64,000 nucleotides of DNA. Origin: Anaspis maculata (Eukaryota > Arthropoda > Insecta > Coleoptera > Scraptiidae). Below the pieces are notes generated by a model that was not told the origin of the DNA, ran no database searches, and worked only from the letters and a program-made list of their open reading frames with translations. Below are positions 12,154-24,166 of this stretch, in pieces. A program made the translations under genes and the position numbers. Numbering within the stretch: the stretch's first letter is position 1; each line of letters begins with the position of its first letter. The DNA lies in contig OX421965.1 in assembly GCA_949128115.1 (NCBI GenBank), forward strand, positions 36,141,681-36,205,680, given 5' to 3'.

Positions 12154-12731
12154 TTATAATATACAGGGTGATTAAAAAATGGCGGATATCCTTTCGGACA
12201 CGTTATAGTGGACATTAACGGAGCATGGAAAGAATAATTAAAAAAATTAATCGGCTTCGATTTGCAAGTTATCAACAGAAACAAATCTGTCCAATCTGGC
12301 AGCATTGCGTTAGTACCTACCTGGCACCTTCAGATCGAAGAGGTACATTACGATAACATAATTGTATTGCTACCCTGGAAGCTCCGTAGAGCCTGCCAGA
12401 CTATACCAAACATACTCGCCAAATGTATTTCCTTCCACAGCACCTTTGAGGTGGAAGACAAATTTTGAAATATGAAAATACGTCTCAATCTCAATTGTAA
12501 AAGAATTTTCATTCGGGAACTACTAACGACGTGATTGTGATTCTTCGCAAGTAAAAATGCTTAGCTTCAAAATCATGCAAACTGAAGTAGTTGAATTATC
12601 AACTTCATCTCTTTATAACTCGAAGGATAAATGAGCCAATTTTGTTTTAGTATTTTTTCTGTGCTCCGTCAACGTCTCCCAAAATGTAGGTACACGGGAG
12701 GAAATCCGCCATTTTTGAATCACCCTGTATA
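12154..12731. mobile_element. foldback MITE, TATACAGGGTG ends
   Basis: The left end reads TATACAGGGTGATTAAAAAA followed by TGGCGGAT. The right end is ATCCGCCATTTTTGAATCA followed by CACCCTGTATA. The inner parts also pair weakly (the 'cggagca' versus 'tgctccgtcaacg' region). No coding capacity is seen. Confidence 0.8.
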
Positions 12732-12732
12732 C

Positions 12733-13113
12733 AAACAGGCTGTTTCACTTTTTTTGTCAATATTTTAGAAGGTGGTGGAGCATCGAAAAATATTTACTTT
12801 CGCAAAAAAAATCCGAAGATAAAATTTATAAAAATCTATTGAAAAAATATTAGAAACACAAATGTGACAAAAGTAATATGACTAGCTTGTAGGTGATGTG
12901 CATCAACTAACTTTGTGTACCAAATTTGGTCAAAACCCAGTACAATTGAATTTGGAGTTATAACAAAAAACATTTTCAAAACTCAACTTTGAACGCCTCT
13001 ATCTCCGTTATAATACGTTTCCGATATAAACTTTTTTGAGAAAGTTCACTTATTTCTTGATGCTCTACCATCTCCTAAAATATTGACAAAAGAAGAGTGG
13101 AACACCCTGTATA
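12733..13113. mobile_element. foldback MITE, second type with the same terminus
   Basis: The left arm reads ACAGGCTGTTTCACTTTTTT then GTCAATATTTTAGAAGGTGG. The right arm reads the complement, ACCATCTCCTAAAATATTGAC ending in GAACACCCTGTAT. It abuts the preceding element almost directly but has an unrelated interior. Confidence 0.78.
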
Positions 13114-15550
13114 TTTTCGTATATTTGGCGAGTTTAGCTGTTTGCCAAACAGACTCCAGGAAAAGCATGACCATTTTAGGTCTGACAAGCACCTGTTAAG
13201 TTTGATTTTCGAAAGAACTATTTCGTCTGCGAAACTTCAGGAACTCTTGATTATCCATGTAATAACATGAAAACAATATCTCACATGCTAATCAATAGCC
13301 TCCTACAGGCAAGACAAAAAAATTTCCCCCATCAATTTTCGTTGAACTTCCAATGATTTCAAATCTGTTTTGTGCTTGGTTAGCTTGATGGGTCCTTCAG
13401 GCCATCTTCCAAGGAGTTTCAAGCGTGAATCGAGATATCCCGATTTTTTTTCTACAGAGTGATAAATTAATCTGTGAATCTGTCCAAATTTGCCATTGGA
13501 ACTCAATATTTGTTACGAAAGAGTTCCAATTTTCCTGTTCCCAGGAGGGCTCCAAAGATCGTGAAGGTTTTTTCGTCGGAACGTTTAATTCTGAATGACG
13601 CATTCGAGTTGGTGACTCGGTTGGTGACGAAATTCAAGGAAAATTTTGAACGCACTTTTTGAACCGGAAAATTATTGTAAACAAAAAAAAATTAGTGAGT
13701 GAGTTCTGTGTCAGTTGAAAATTTTGTACAGCGTGCTTCCATGTAAAAAATTTGAACGAACCCGACGCCCGCAGACTGTAAGGTTCAACAACAGAAACCG
13801 TTTTTCAGTCTTGCTCTCTTCTTCGTCGGGTGGTCTCTTCGGGCCGGCCGGCCGGCCGAGAGAGGAGAGCCCGCAAGAAGAAGGCGACCTTCAAACGCGG
13901 CTAACGTACTACTACACAAGACTGATTCAACGGTCTCCGTGGAATTTCTACCATCAACAGCCATGGCGCGGGTTAATTGACCAACGATCGTTCCTCTCAT
14001 TTTCGGTTGGATTTATGCATCATCCAGATCCGCAACGGACGCGCGTATGCGACTCATCCGAAGCATTTTTGAGCCTCGAATTTTTGGAAATGCGATGACA
14101 AATTACTCCGAATCCCGTGAAGGAACTAAAAACGTGCTCCTACCTATAATAATTGAATAGGCTTTTTTGTAGCGATGGGTAAGCGGAGGAGCAGAGGAAC
14201 ATAGAGAGGAACGCTTCGGCCTGCGGGCTTTTTGACCTGTGCTGCGGTTTCTAGGCGTGTGAAAAAGGTGGTGAAAAAATGGGAATTCCTTCCGAGTCTG
14301 CTCATTAGGGATGTGAGGTTTTAATAATTGGCTTCTGAATTGATTGAATTCCACCTGTGAGGAAATCGCTTGATATAGACGTCAGTGTTTACGTATTTTA
14401 AAAGGCCATTCGGCAATGGTAATTAAATAGCAATATTAACAAAAATTACTGTGCTAACTGCAACTGATTTAGAGCAATAAGATTATTAAGATTCATTGTT
14501 GAAGAGTAAAACGGTGAAGTGAAGGTTAAAACTTTGAAGGATAAGATCAGTAACATCATCATTTACTTCTGTAAAAGTGCCTACATTTGCATTTTTATGA
14601 TTCAGTTACCGAAGTAGTATACTGGTAAGGTAACATAAATTACCATACTGTTTAGTGTTCATATGCTCCGAATTGTTATCTTCTTGTATCCAACCGAAAA
14701 CCGTATTTTTCTTGTCGGTTTTGGCCGTCTTGGTATGTAGGGTCTGGATCTCCGATGAAGATCTATTTTCTTTGTAGTACATACATATTTGCTTTTCAGA
14801 AAATCTTTCACATGTTTTTCAGAAAAATCGGAGATGAAATAACACATAATTATCAACTGGCACTCGTACAATAAAAACTATTGATGTTGGAAAACTGAAG
14901 GCAATTCTTTCAAAATGCTGTTTTTGCTCTTAGTTACATTACTACCAATGCTTCAATGGACAAACTGAAGAAAACGGGTACTTGTTGAAGAAATTAAAAA
15001 AAAATCACAAACGCAAAAACAAATTGATAGCCTCCACAGTTGCCGCCATAAATCAACTTTATGACACAAAAATAGGTGCATAAACCTACCTTTAGTTTTC
15101 ATTCTAAAATATTTATAAACAAAAAAAAAATAAAAATAAAATTATATCCATCCCCCATAAGTACAGTAAGTGCAGTTATTTCAAAAGTGAAATATTTATT
15201 GGAGTGGCTTCAATCGATTGCTTTTACCATTTTATAATTCAGGATTGACGTAGGCTAAATGAAAAATTACAGTATTTGATGCACCAACACATGGTAGATT
15301 TCGTGATGAAAGATTCAAATAATAAATACCGGTCTCTTGTCTTTTATAAACATGAGCGTGTCATGTGAGTTTTTGTGGAACGATTTCAACCTCGATTTCA
15401 ACTGACCCAGACCTCCATCAATATCAAATAATCAATTCGTTAATATTTTGCATGTGCGATCATTTTCATTCCAGTATGAATAAGTTCTGTTGTGAAAACC
15501 AAATGAAACCTAACAAAAACGTTCCCGCTAAGTTGAAAAAAATAACTTGT
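13114..15550. other. gene-free stretch with a GC-rich hairpin
   Basis: No gene is recognised. At about 13806-13895 an imperfect hairpin pairs 'cttcttcgtcggg' with 'cccgcaagaagaag' around a (GGCC)n apex. This CpG-rich island (13740-14060) could be a promoter or first exon, but I see no supporting coding sequence. Confidence 0.4.
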
Positions 15551-15551
15551 G

Positions 15552-15561
15552 AAAAAAAAAA
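15552..15561 (-). terminator. Pol III terminator of tRNA-Asp copy 1
   Basis: Ten consecutive T on the minus strand begin two bases past the mature 3' end of the tRNA. Confidence 0.9.
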
Positions 15562-15563
15562 TC

Positions 15564-15635
15564 CTCCCCGGCGGGGAATCGAACCCCGGTCTCCCGCGTG
15601 ACAGGCGGGGATACTGACCACTATACTACCGAGGA
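15564..15635 (-). tRNA. tRNA-Asp (GTC), copy 1
   Basis: The minus strand gives a complete 72-nt tRNA. The acceptor TCCTCGG pairs with CCGGGGA (one T-G pair) and the discriminator base is G. The D-arm has the A-box TAGTATAGTGG, the anticodon arm is CCCGC-CTGTCAC-GCGGG with anticodon GTC, and the T-arm is GGGG-TTCGATT-CCCC with a perfect B-box. No 3' CCA is encoded, as expected in eukaryotes. It delivers aspartate to GAC/GAU codons. The internal promoter and downstream T-run suggest a functional gene. The gene body is identical to the copies at 16657 and 16933. Confidence 0.97.
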
Positions 15636-15686
15636 TTTATTTGGAATTTCTCCAAAAAGGTTTCCGTCGGGCTTTTAATGAAATAG

Positions 15687-15832
15687 TACCCGGTGTTTAT
15701 AAATGTCTGTGATCGCATCGCCTTTGGAATCCGCTTTCGATCACTACAATTGCTCCTGTTACTACATTTTTCGGCCTGACCCATGCCTGCCGCGATCACA
15801 GTTTCTTATAAACACCCCGTATAATAACAACT
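15687..15832. mobile_element. MITE, GTGTTTATAA family
   Basis: Inverted ends: TACCCGGTGTTTATAAATG with TGTGATCGC inside on the left, and GCGATCACAG with TTATAAACACCCCGTATA on the right. It lies just upstream (5') of tRNA-Asp copy 1. No coding capacity. Confidence 0.78.
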
Positions 15833-16646
15833 ATTGTGGAAAGTGATTCATCTTATACGAGTGCGGAACACTCACGAGTACAAGAAATACACTTTGCAAC
15901 GAGTTGTGTACACTATTTTTCCAACGACCCCACAAATTTCAATGTTGAAAAAGAAATGGACATCATTTTCTAAAAAACTATCAAATTGAAAAAAAAAAAG
16001 AACACATTTTCCGTAAGCCACAAAATATATTGAAACTAAAAAAAATAGGGACCCAAAATTTTCAAAATGTTGAAAGCACAACATTATTTTTATTTCAAGT
16101 TTTTCTAATACAAAGTGCGGGTGTGAAAAAAAGCAAATTTCCAGTTTTCACAATTTCAAACACTTGAATTCAGAAGTACAGGGTTCTAGTCGGTTCATGA
16201 ACTAGGAAGAATAATTCAAATTTGTCGAGCCAAAATTTGCATTTGTTATTGGATAAAAATCTATTCGTTTTTATAAAAGAACACGTCACGTTCATGCGTC
16301 ACATGCAAAGCTATTCTAGCCATAAAAGTTTTTAGATAATGCAACAATGCAAACAGGAGTGAAGGGCTGAACGATGAGATTTCATGAATATATTTCAAGT
16401 TTTGATACTTGATTCGGAGCTAAAAAATGATAAATGTAAATTATAAAGTGGGTAGTATCGGATTCATAAGAACAATTCCATTTATGAGGTTTTTTATATA
16501 ATGGGAATTAGAGCAAACAAGAAAAGTCGAAGAGTTCAACAGTTTTGTCCCTTTGAGAATAAGACTCAAAACCGCAAAACTTATATATTTGGTTATGTAT
16601 TACCATTGTATTACCTTCCAAATAATTCTGGGGCTGATAATTGTAA
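15833..16646. other. tRNA intergenic spacer
   Basis: AT-rich sequence between tRNA copies 1 and 2. Nothing recognisable is seen. Confidence 0.4.
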
Positions 16647-16647
16647 C

Positions 16648-16653
16648 AAAAAA
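16648..16653 (-). terminator. Pol III terminator of tRNA-Asp copy 2
   Basis: Six T on the minus strand, three bases past the tRNA 3' end. Confidence 0.85.
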
Positions 16654-16656
16654 TTC

Positions 16657-16728
16657 CTCCCCGGCGGGGAATCGAACCCCGGTCTCCCGCGTGACAGGCG
16701 GGGATACTGACCACTATACTACCGAGGA
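16657..16728 (-). tRNA. tRNA-Asp (GTC), copy 2
   Basis: The 72-nt gene is identical to copy 1, with the same cloverleaf, GTC anticodon and intact A and B boxes. Flanking sequence is shared only for 'GA' after the mature 3' end and the poly-T run, so this is an old dispersed copy or one kept identical by conversion, rather than a recent large duplication. Spacing is 1,021 bp to copy 1 and 204 bp to copy 3. Confidence 0.97.
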
Positions 16729-16922
16729 TTAATTTCGAAGTCCAAAAATATTTCCGGCAGGCCTACATAGTGAAGTTTTCAAAGAATATAACTTTTTTGA
16801 TATATTCCACAGAGCCTAATTTTACAGATGAACAATGGCGCCTAATAATCACCGTATTATCAACAAAAGATCATAAAGATGGAATGATTACCTGTAAATA
16901 ATTGTAAAGCTGACTAGGGCCC

Positions 16923-16930
16923 AAAAAAAA
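16923..16930 (-). terminator. Pol III terminator of tRNA-Asp copy 3
   Basis: Eight T on the minus strand, two bases past the tRNA 3' end. Confidence 0.88.
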
Positions 16931-16932
16931 TC

Positions 16933-17004
16933 CTCCCCGGCGGGGAATCGAACCCCGGTCTCCCGCGTGACAGGCGGGGATACTGACCACTATACTACCG
17001 AGGA
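16933..17004 (-). tRNA. tRNA-Asp (GTC), copy 3
   Basis: Identical to the two neighbouring copies over all 72 nt, with intact internal promoter and terminator. Three head-to-tail copies of one isoacceptor form a small tRNA-Asp cluster. Confidence 0.97.
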
Positions 17005-20000
17005 TGTTACATGCTTTTGAATGATTGTCGTTGCATAGATACGGTGTTTCAATAGTTGACGGTTATTTTTTCTGACGACATTCTGCTGGTGTCAAATTCA
17101 ATTCTTTTATAACGTTTACATAAATTACTCAGGGAAAACTTCGATGGATAAGGACAATGCATTTAAAAAAAGGATATACTAGATTTCCACATTTCACGGA
17201 CTAAGATATAGGTACCCACCTAATTCTAGGAAATCTCGAGACATCTGCATGGCAGCGAGTCTGACATTAACAGTCGAGGTAATAAAGCGAGTGTCAGAAA
17301 ACTGTCTATTACATTACAAGCGTCTAAAGTGTTGCGTACATTTCGCATGAAACAGGGCATATTTTTCTATGTAATTATTCGAATGGCAGAGTATAGATAT
17401 GTCACTACACCTGTGGAAGGCTTTGCAATCGTCTTCTACCTAGGTGACCATACCATGAAGCCGGGTCAAAAAGATAAAACATCCACAACAATCTCGCAAA
17501 TAATCTTATAACTTTGAGCCCCATAAAGCGCAGAAGTGGGATATTGCTTCTGTCATTTTTTGACAGTGATACTTCGTCTGACAAATGACAGCCAAAATGG
17601 ACTGGGCTCATCACAGAGCAAAACTATGACTAGGTATATGCCAAATTTCAACTCAATCTGATCAATTTGACAGTTATTGTGAGAGAGATAACATGTAAAA
17701 TCCTCGGTAAAATCGAAAAACACAAACGTCTGAAGGGGCAATAAAGTGACATAAAGGTAGGTTGTGGAAAGAAAAACAGGGACAGTTAGCGGCCAAAAAA
17801 GTAACACAGGCGTACAAAAAAAATGAAATTTCACGGCAGTCAAGGCATACTAAAAAGGAAAAAAGAAATGTATTTTGAGTTTTGATGCGTAACGAAGGCC
17901 CGAACACAGGCACAGGTGTCTTGGAGTAAACCAGGTGTCGTCGAGGGTACTGTCCGTGTCCAACTCACGCATCAATTTGCCAGATGTTGATTGTTGATAG
18001 CAACAGAGGTAGTAAAAGTAACGTCACTGCAGTGCGCTTTCATCATTTAGCAACGAATTGATGCATTATTATCTGTTTCCTCAATCTCAAAGTCACGGCC
18101 AACTAATAATAGAATTTATTTGAACGCACGATAAAGCCCGAGTAGAATTCTTCTCTTTCACTTCCATAGTTCTGTTTCCATTGTAAATTATCCGGTGCTT
18201 ATGTTTCTTTGGGCAATAATAATTGAATCTTTGTATAGAAAGCAAAACTGAGCCACTCGAGCGCCTCCTCCTCAAGCCAGCCGCCAGCCAGGCCCAGGCC
18301 AGAACAGCAGGTTCGTTCATTTGTCAAATGACTGGCGTTAAATGGGGAAAATAAAGGTGGATGAATGATATAATATAAAGGAACATAAAGGAAAATCTGC
18401 ATCTGTTTGTGTCCTTTGAAATTAAATTTCTTGCTCGCTTGAATTGTCACCGCGACAAATTGCATCAGGGGAAAATTAGGTGTTTCGTTTAATAAACTCC
18501 AGGCCTGGGAACTGGAAGTAAGCAGGGGAGAAAAGAAGGAACAATAGGTCGAGATGAAAATTAAAACTGTAGGAAAGGTGAGCGGTACCAGATGTTGAAT
18601 ATGAAACGAATATGACAGCTCTCGCTCGAGTTAAGTATTTGTTTTGCTTTATGATTCATTTTGTTGTTCACCATCACCAGTGTCTTTCCTTTCGGGTAAA
18701 AATTTTAGGTTTTATGCTGCATCAAATGCAGAGAAAAAGCCGAGGAATAGGAGTTGTTCAACAACAATATTGATTATTACATACAACGCTCTTGTAGACC
18801 TACAAGGATAATATTCACTTATCTAAATACCACTGTCAATGGCAACGGAATAAAATTGATGAAAACAACAAAATCTGGCAGCTGTCACCGTGGACTTCTT
18901 TTTTGCAATAATCATCAAAATAGCACTCGTGCTTGAGATTTTCTCAGATAATTTTGGCCAAGCGTTTCCCTCGGGCTGGTTATTGTCCCTAGATAAATGC
19001 CCTCCTCCTACGGAGCCAGGCATTTATCGCTACAACCATCACTCACGATCGCAAGGTCAAAATTATTGTGAAAATCTAAGCACTTGTGATATTACTGTTG
19101 ATTATACAACAATAACTTCAAACAACAACAGAGCTGAACTGGCAAATTTGAATTGGAGTGGAAGCGAGGACTCTCGACTTCTCGAAAAGTATAATGAGTA
19201 TAATGTGTCTCTAATGCGTCTCCTAAAACACATCAAGTGTCGAAGTTTACAAAAAAGTTGAAAAAATGATTATTTTCTCATATTTTTTCCAAGAAATGAC
19301 TCCCAAACACTCATGCATACCTCACTTGTAAAGGGTTATTTTGAAAGTCAATGATTTGCAGGTAGGTAACAACCGTGTGATTAACAACAAAACCATTTAG
19401 TGTTGGCTTTGATGTCGAAAATTCGGTCCTTTAGCCAATCCATCAGTCCGAGCATCAGTGGCTTTAATCTATGAATATTTTGTTTCCAGACCAACTTTTT
19501 CATCTTTTCTAAAAAGGTCATTCTATAGCACGCGAGTGCTACACCAAACTATCGAAGAAAGCCAAAAATCCCATTAGGAACCAGTATTTCAAATTGAGAT
19601 TGCTTTTAAAATAAAAATAAAGTTCTTTTTCATCTAAAAAAAAAATTGAGGGATTTTGCAGGTCCGAACCAGCTCCACTCGACACACGCCTCGCGCCTGT
19701 TGAAGTAGATACAGTCGGACCTCGCGTCTTTTCCCATCAAGCCACCAAGGTATTTCCTCGACAAGGCCAAAATGGTATAAATATAAATGATACAATTTAT
19801 TTTTTTCCTTCAAAGAGCCATAGCGGCCAAAGACTCCAGATACCAACCGGGAAAAGTCCGTTCTGGTCATCAGCAGGTGTGGAGGACTTTTAAAAATCAC
19901 CTTGTTTCCTTGTCGGAATGAAATAAGAAATCTGTCGCTAGCTCCTAGACTACAGCATTGTGAAGGTGTTTTGAGTCTCTATAATACCACACAAAATATT

Positions 20001-21095
20001 GAAATCCAACTCTTGTTATGAGTTTAGAGTTGAGAGAGAGAGTTGAAAGTATGTATTGTAATTTCGCGACACAACGTAATTTTATTATAGAGGGTTCGAT
20101 TTTTGTTTCTTTTTACCCCAAAATAAAGTAAGCTGGAAGGCTTTCGAAATGATGTTTTACTCGACCCCTATTCCCATTCCATGTTTTCCTAAGGGTAGTC
20201 TAAGAAGATGAAGCAGGAAAATTGAATTCATTCTAATCATGGTGTCCCCTTCGAATATAAAATCGGCCTGTCTCGGCAGTTCGTTGGAAACATTTTTCAA
20301 ATGAGAAATCGAAGGTGGGAAGTTCTCAAAATGATACCCTGTGTGTACCTTCCTATAATCCTACATGCACATGCACATGGATTCATTAAGCAATTTATGC
20401 ACAAAAGGATAACTCTTGAAAACTTGACAGCTATCAACTTGACAGTCAGGCACCTTGAAAACTCAAATAAGCGCAGTTTGCTTGCTTAACCCTTTACCAA
20501 AAACTGATTCACTCGAATAAGTCGCAAGCTATTTTAACAAATTAATCTGGAACACAATACAATGAATTCCATCTAAAAATAAATGATAGCAGTCAATAAC
20601 ATCAATATTTACATAACTGTTTATTTTCGTGTAACAGTTCCACCAATTAGAGGTACTAGAACCGAAATGTAGTGCTCAGAAGCAGCCACGATCGGAAGCA
20701 ACTTATTTATCCAAGCAAAGCCATCGCTAATGAAAATTGGAGATAGAGCACATCAACTCCTCTGTAACTAGCACTAATTGCCGATCACTCAACCCTAATT
20801 TCCGTGCTTTTAGATGCATTTACTTCAAAGTGCATGTTCCTCTCACCGTCAACAGATTCCTGTCAACTCGTTTGCCATCAGTCCCAATTCCGACACTATT
20901 TGCAATGTCAATCGAAACCTAAAGAGAATAATAAACAAAAGAGTCGAGCACACCTGGTAAGTCGGAAGCCAACGAACTCGCCGCTCTTCTAATTCCTAAT
21001 GTCAATGATGAAAAAAGCGTAAGCATTCATAATAGAGGCGCGTTCTCGGTTTCATTCAAGAAATTACACGTCGAATTACACAAAAAAATCATTAG
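17005..21095. other. gene-free stretch
   Basis: About 4 kb with no terminal-inverted-repeat element I could bound and no convincing exon. A GC-richer patch lies at 18255-18320. One of the least repeat-structured parts of the window. Confidence 0.4.
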
Positions 21096-21395
21096 TTAGC
21101 GCCTGCGAGTTCTCTAGGAAAAGAGTGTCGTAAGTGTAATAAATGTGGACATTAGTTGCCGTTTGCGCTTTCTGGAAAAATATGTCACAGGTGTAAGAGA
21201 TGTGGGCACCGAGGGCATGTGGTTAAGCATTGCGAATCAAAGTGCAGTAACCTGTACTTCAAGAGCGACACTTGCCCTATTGGCTCTCTACCTGTTCGTT
21301 TGCATCCAGCAGCATCCACATACCTTTCAGAATTCCGATGTTCTCTTGAGCGGCGAAGCAGAAGGGGCGTTATAATCCAAAATGGCAAAACTTAA
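21096..21395 (+). pseudogene. decayed tandem CCHC zinc-knuckle sequence
   Basis: Two 60-bp direct repeats (ATTAGTTR at 21091 and 21151) translate to similar peptides. Unit 1 ends GKECRKCNKCGH and stops at TAG (21153-21155). Unit 2 reads LPFALSGKICHRCKRCGHRG and continues HVVKHC. In unit 2, C(21192)-x2-C(21201)-x4-H(21216)-x4-C(21231) is a classical CCHC zinc knuckle, a nucleic-acid-binding motif found in retroelement Gag and some cellular RNA-binding proteins. The frame stays open to 21395 without further motifs. The in-frame TAG and lack of an upstream ATG indicate a broken fragment. A TE origin is my inference; a spliced exon of a cellular gene is possible. Confidence 0.45.
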
Positions 21396-22013
21396 AAAAC
21401 AAGAAAAACTCAAACGGAACAAAAAACTTTGCACTTTTCTGCAGCACGTGGCTGCACACTGTACTTGCACTAGAAAGTTCGAAAAAAAAACCAGGAGGAA
21501 ACTGTTTGGGTCTTTGGTTTTTGAGTGTGCGAGTGAAGAGGCACCGGAGCGGTTATAGGCGGCTCGAGAGCGTGCTTTGTGTCTCGTTGTGTGTGTGTAC
21601 GATTCGGAGTTCGTTTCAAGACGAAATGATCCCAGTTGAAGCGTTTGAACAACCGCCCTACTCAATCCATACTACAGTCGTAATCGCTTGCGTAGTAGGA
21701 GCGTGGTCGGTCCGTCGAGGGCCGTTGTCTGGTGGCTGTTGGTGTGCAGTGCATAGGAAGTGGAAATGCACTCTGCGGATGGTTCTTCGTGTGGTGCTCA
21801 CGAAGGTGATGGGCTTTGGTCGTCGAACAGCGTGGGGCTTTTTTAGCGGTAAGAAGTGCAGCATGGAGCAACACTGTGCGGAAGCCTCACCACCTATTCC
21901 TATAATACCGCCACCGAACTATCGTGGATTCACTTTATTCACCCAACCTACCCCTCTAGAATTTATCTTGATCTTCCGTTAAAAAATATTATACACCGGT
22001 ACACCGCCCGCAC
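21396..22013. other. gene-free, relatively CpG-rich stretch
   Basis: Sequence at 21500-21870 is richer in CG and GT (GTGTGTGTGT near 21586) and open in more than one frame. It could be a promoter or 5' UTR of an unseen gene, but no splice-supported coding exon is visible. Confidence 0.35.
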
Positions 22014-22556
22014 TAATTATCTAAACTGGGCCAAAATTGAAGTGGACCACCCCGAAATTTTGCCTCGGTAAAAATGGGGATATCTCGAGAAGAAATTGGC
22101 CGATTCTGAAATATTTTGTGGTGTTCGATATAGCAATCTTCTGACTACCAGATACCACCCCCAATTACCTGATTGTTGACCTTATGTAGGATATACAGGG
22201 TGACAATAAAAGAAGTGCAACAGAGACCTGCCTTTGGCAAGATCTTGTTTTAAGAAAACAAGTCGCAGAATCTTGTAGGTCACATTTTTGGAAAGCATAT
22301 ATCAATATCTCGAAACGGTTTTGCACTTTTGATCGTAATTTGTTTTTTCACAGAGTTGTTGTTTGTTTTCTGATTTATGGAGTGAGAATTGAGCAGTAAA
22401 ACAGGCACCCATGATGGTACAAACTTATGGTGACTATGGCAATCTTAATGCAACGGATACTTGCCATAGATGTATTCTGAACCATTCTGGGCCATCTAAC
22501 ATGTAATGCAATGTCACAGACTCACAGCACAGCATGCTTGATTTGCCATGGTCAAC

Positions 22557-23202
22557 CAGCGCCGGATCTAGGGGGGGGGGGACAAACCGGGGGACAAACC
22601 GGGGCATATGCACTGGGCGGCAGAATGGAGGGGCGACAAAATAAAGTCCAATGTTTCATTTCAATAAAAAAAAAATAAAGTAACATTTTGCTCTTATTCA
22701 TATTTCTGTGAAGCAATCAAATAGGATTCACGAAAACGACAATACATCCTCAAACAGTTTTTCGCCAACAGCGGGAGTGGGCGGCAGGCGGTCGACATAA
22801 TAGTGGCGTTTAGCGTATCAACCAAATATGGCGCCTAAAGCAAAGCAGAAACCAAATTCTGACGAAACTGAAACTGGAAGACTAAGATTGTTTGTTTCTT
22901 ATTTTGGTAATATATATTGTTCTGTTTCGAGTATGTTTCTTACTGTTAAAAATGGAGAAAAACAAGGTAAGTACTTGGAAGAGAGACGACAAAACATGCT
23001 CTGCAGTACCTACTTCAGCAATTTGTATGTTTCCATATTGTGAAAAATTGAGGAAAGGGAGGTATTTTGCTATTAAAAATTTTCGCCTGCGATGCTGCAG
23101 GATGACTTCGTCCTCTAGAGCCCCCTTTGCTTCTCACGTATCGGTGGGGGGCGGCAAAATTAGATTTTGCACCCCCTGAAAAAAAACCTAGATCCGGCAC
23201 TG
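22557..23202. mobile_element. non-autonomous hAT element
   Basis: The ends CAGCGCCGGATCTAGG and CCTAGATCCGGCACTG are inverted repeats of the CAGNG type seen in hAT elements. The flanks TGGTCAAC (22549-22556) and TGGTCCAC (23203-23210) form an 8-bp target duplication with one mismatch. The 646-bp interior encodes no recognisable transposase; a 71-codon frame at 22828 has no known domain. G- and C-runs sit just inside each end. Confidence 0.85.
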
Positions 23203-23420
23203 TGGTCCACAAGAGGTCTAGGTCCTTACCACTCTTCTAAGGGCCAGTGGGATCAAATTGTTCCATGGTACATTATTTTGATACAGCTATTATGTACGTT
23301 TCTGTCAAATATCAAAGATGAGAATCAGCTCTGGCAGAGTATATCAAATAATCCAAAAATCGCAAAAAAATTGATAACGGGAACAACAAAATACGATCAA
23401 AATTCCAAAAATGTTTCGAG

Positions 23421-23577
23421 CGAGGGGTAAACCACTGACGGAATTTTTGTATACCGATTTCCAATGATTTTCAAATGATTTCCAAATGATTTCCACATGA
23501 TTTCCAAATGAGTTCCAATGATTTCCAATGATTTCCATGAAAGTGTACACTAGATATCAAAGGTGGTTTACCCTCCG
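23421..23577. repeat. short inverted repeat enclosing an ATGATTTCCAA minisatellite
   Basis: GAGGGGTAAACCAC and GTGGTTTACCCTC face each other. Between them, 23455-23539 carries about seven copies of an 11-12 bp unit (ATGATTTCCAA and variants). Confidence 0.75.
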
Positions 23578-24166
23578 GTTTCGAGATATTGATGTAGGTT
23601 TTTCAAAAGCAAGACGAAAAAAATTCTGCGACTTGTTTTCTTGAAATGGCACCTTGCTAAAGTTAGGTCATTTTTGCGCTCCTCCCATTGCCACCCTGTA
23701 TGTTGTATATAAGGTCGACAATCAAGCGATCTAAGATGATGAATTGTAGTCAAAAAACAACTCCGTCAATCATCACAAAAATTTCCAAAATCGGGCAATT
23801 TTCTCTACAGATGTCCTCATTTCAACCGAGGCAGAAATTTGGGGTGGTCCACTTCAATTTTTGCCCAGTTTAATTACTTCTTACCAAGATGACCTGAGAC
23901 TCGGACATAGGACTTATTTAAACAATTGAAACATCAATCGTATGCCTAAGCCTATAACTATTATAGAGGTACCTATGTGATCCACTCAAGGCCAAGGGAG
24001 TAGGTACCTACCGTAAAATGGGGTGAATAAGGTCAATTTTGAACTTTGAGGCTCTGTAAGTCAAAAGCCTTCGTTTGGAAAATTGAACCAAGTGGCCATA
24101 ACATGAGTCTATGGTCATAGAATCAAAGGCTATCAGTAGTTTCCAAAAACTCCTGCGGGGACGATT

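Larger units (their letters stand above)
22014..23875. mobile_element. foldback element carrying a hAT insertion
   Basis: The outer arms pair at the far ends: TAATTATCTAAACTGGGC with GTGGACCACCCC on the left, and GGGGTGGTCCAC with GCCCAGTTTAATTA on the right. Inner arms begin with ATACAGGGTGAC at 22194 and end with CCACCCTGTAT near 23702. They share 'caagtcgcagaat' with 'attctgcgacttg', and 'atatctcgaaacgg' with 'ccggtttcgagatat'. It is either one element with an internal CAGGGTG motif or one foldback nested in another. Confidence 0.75.
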
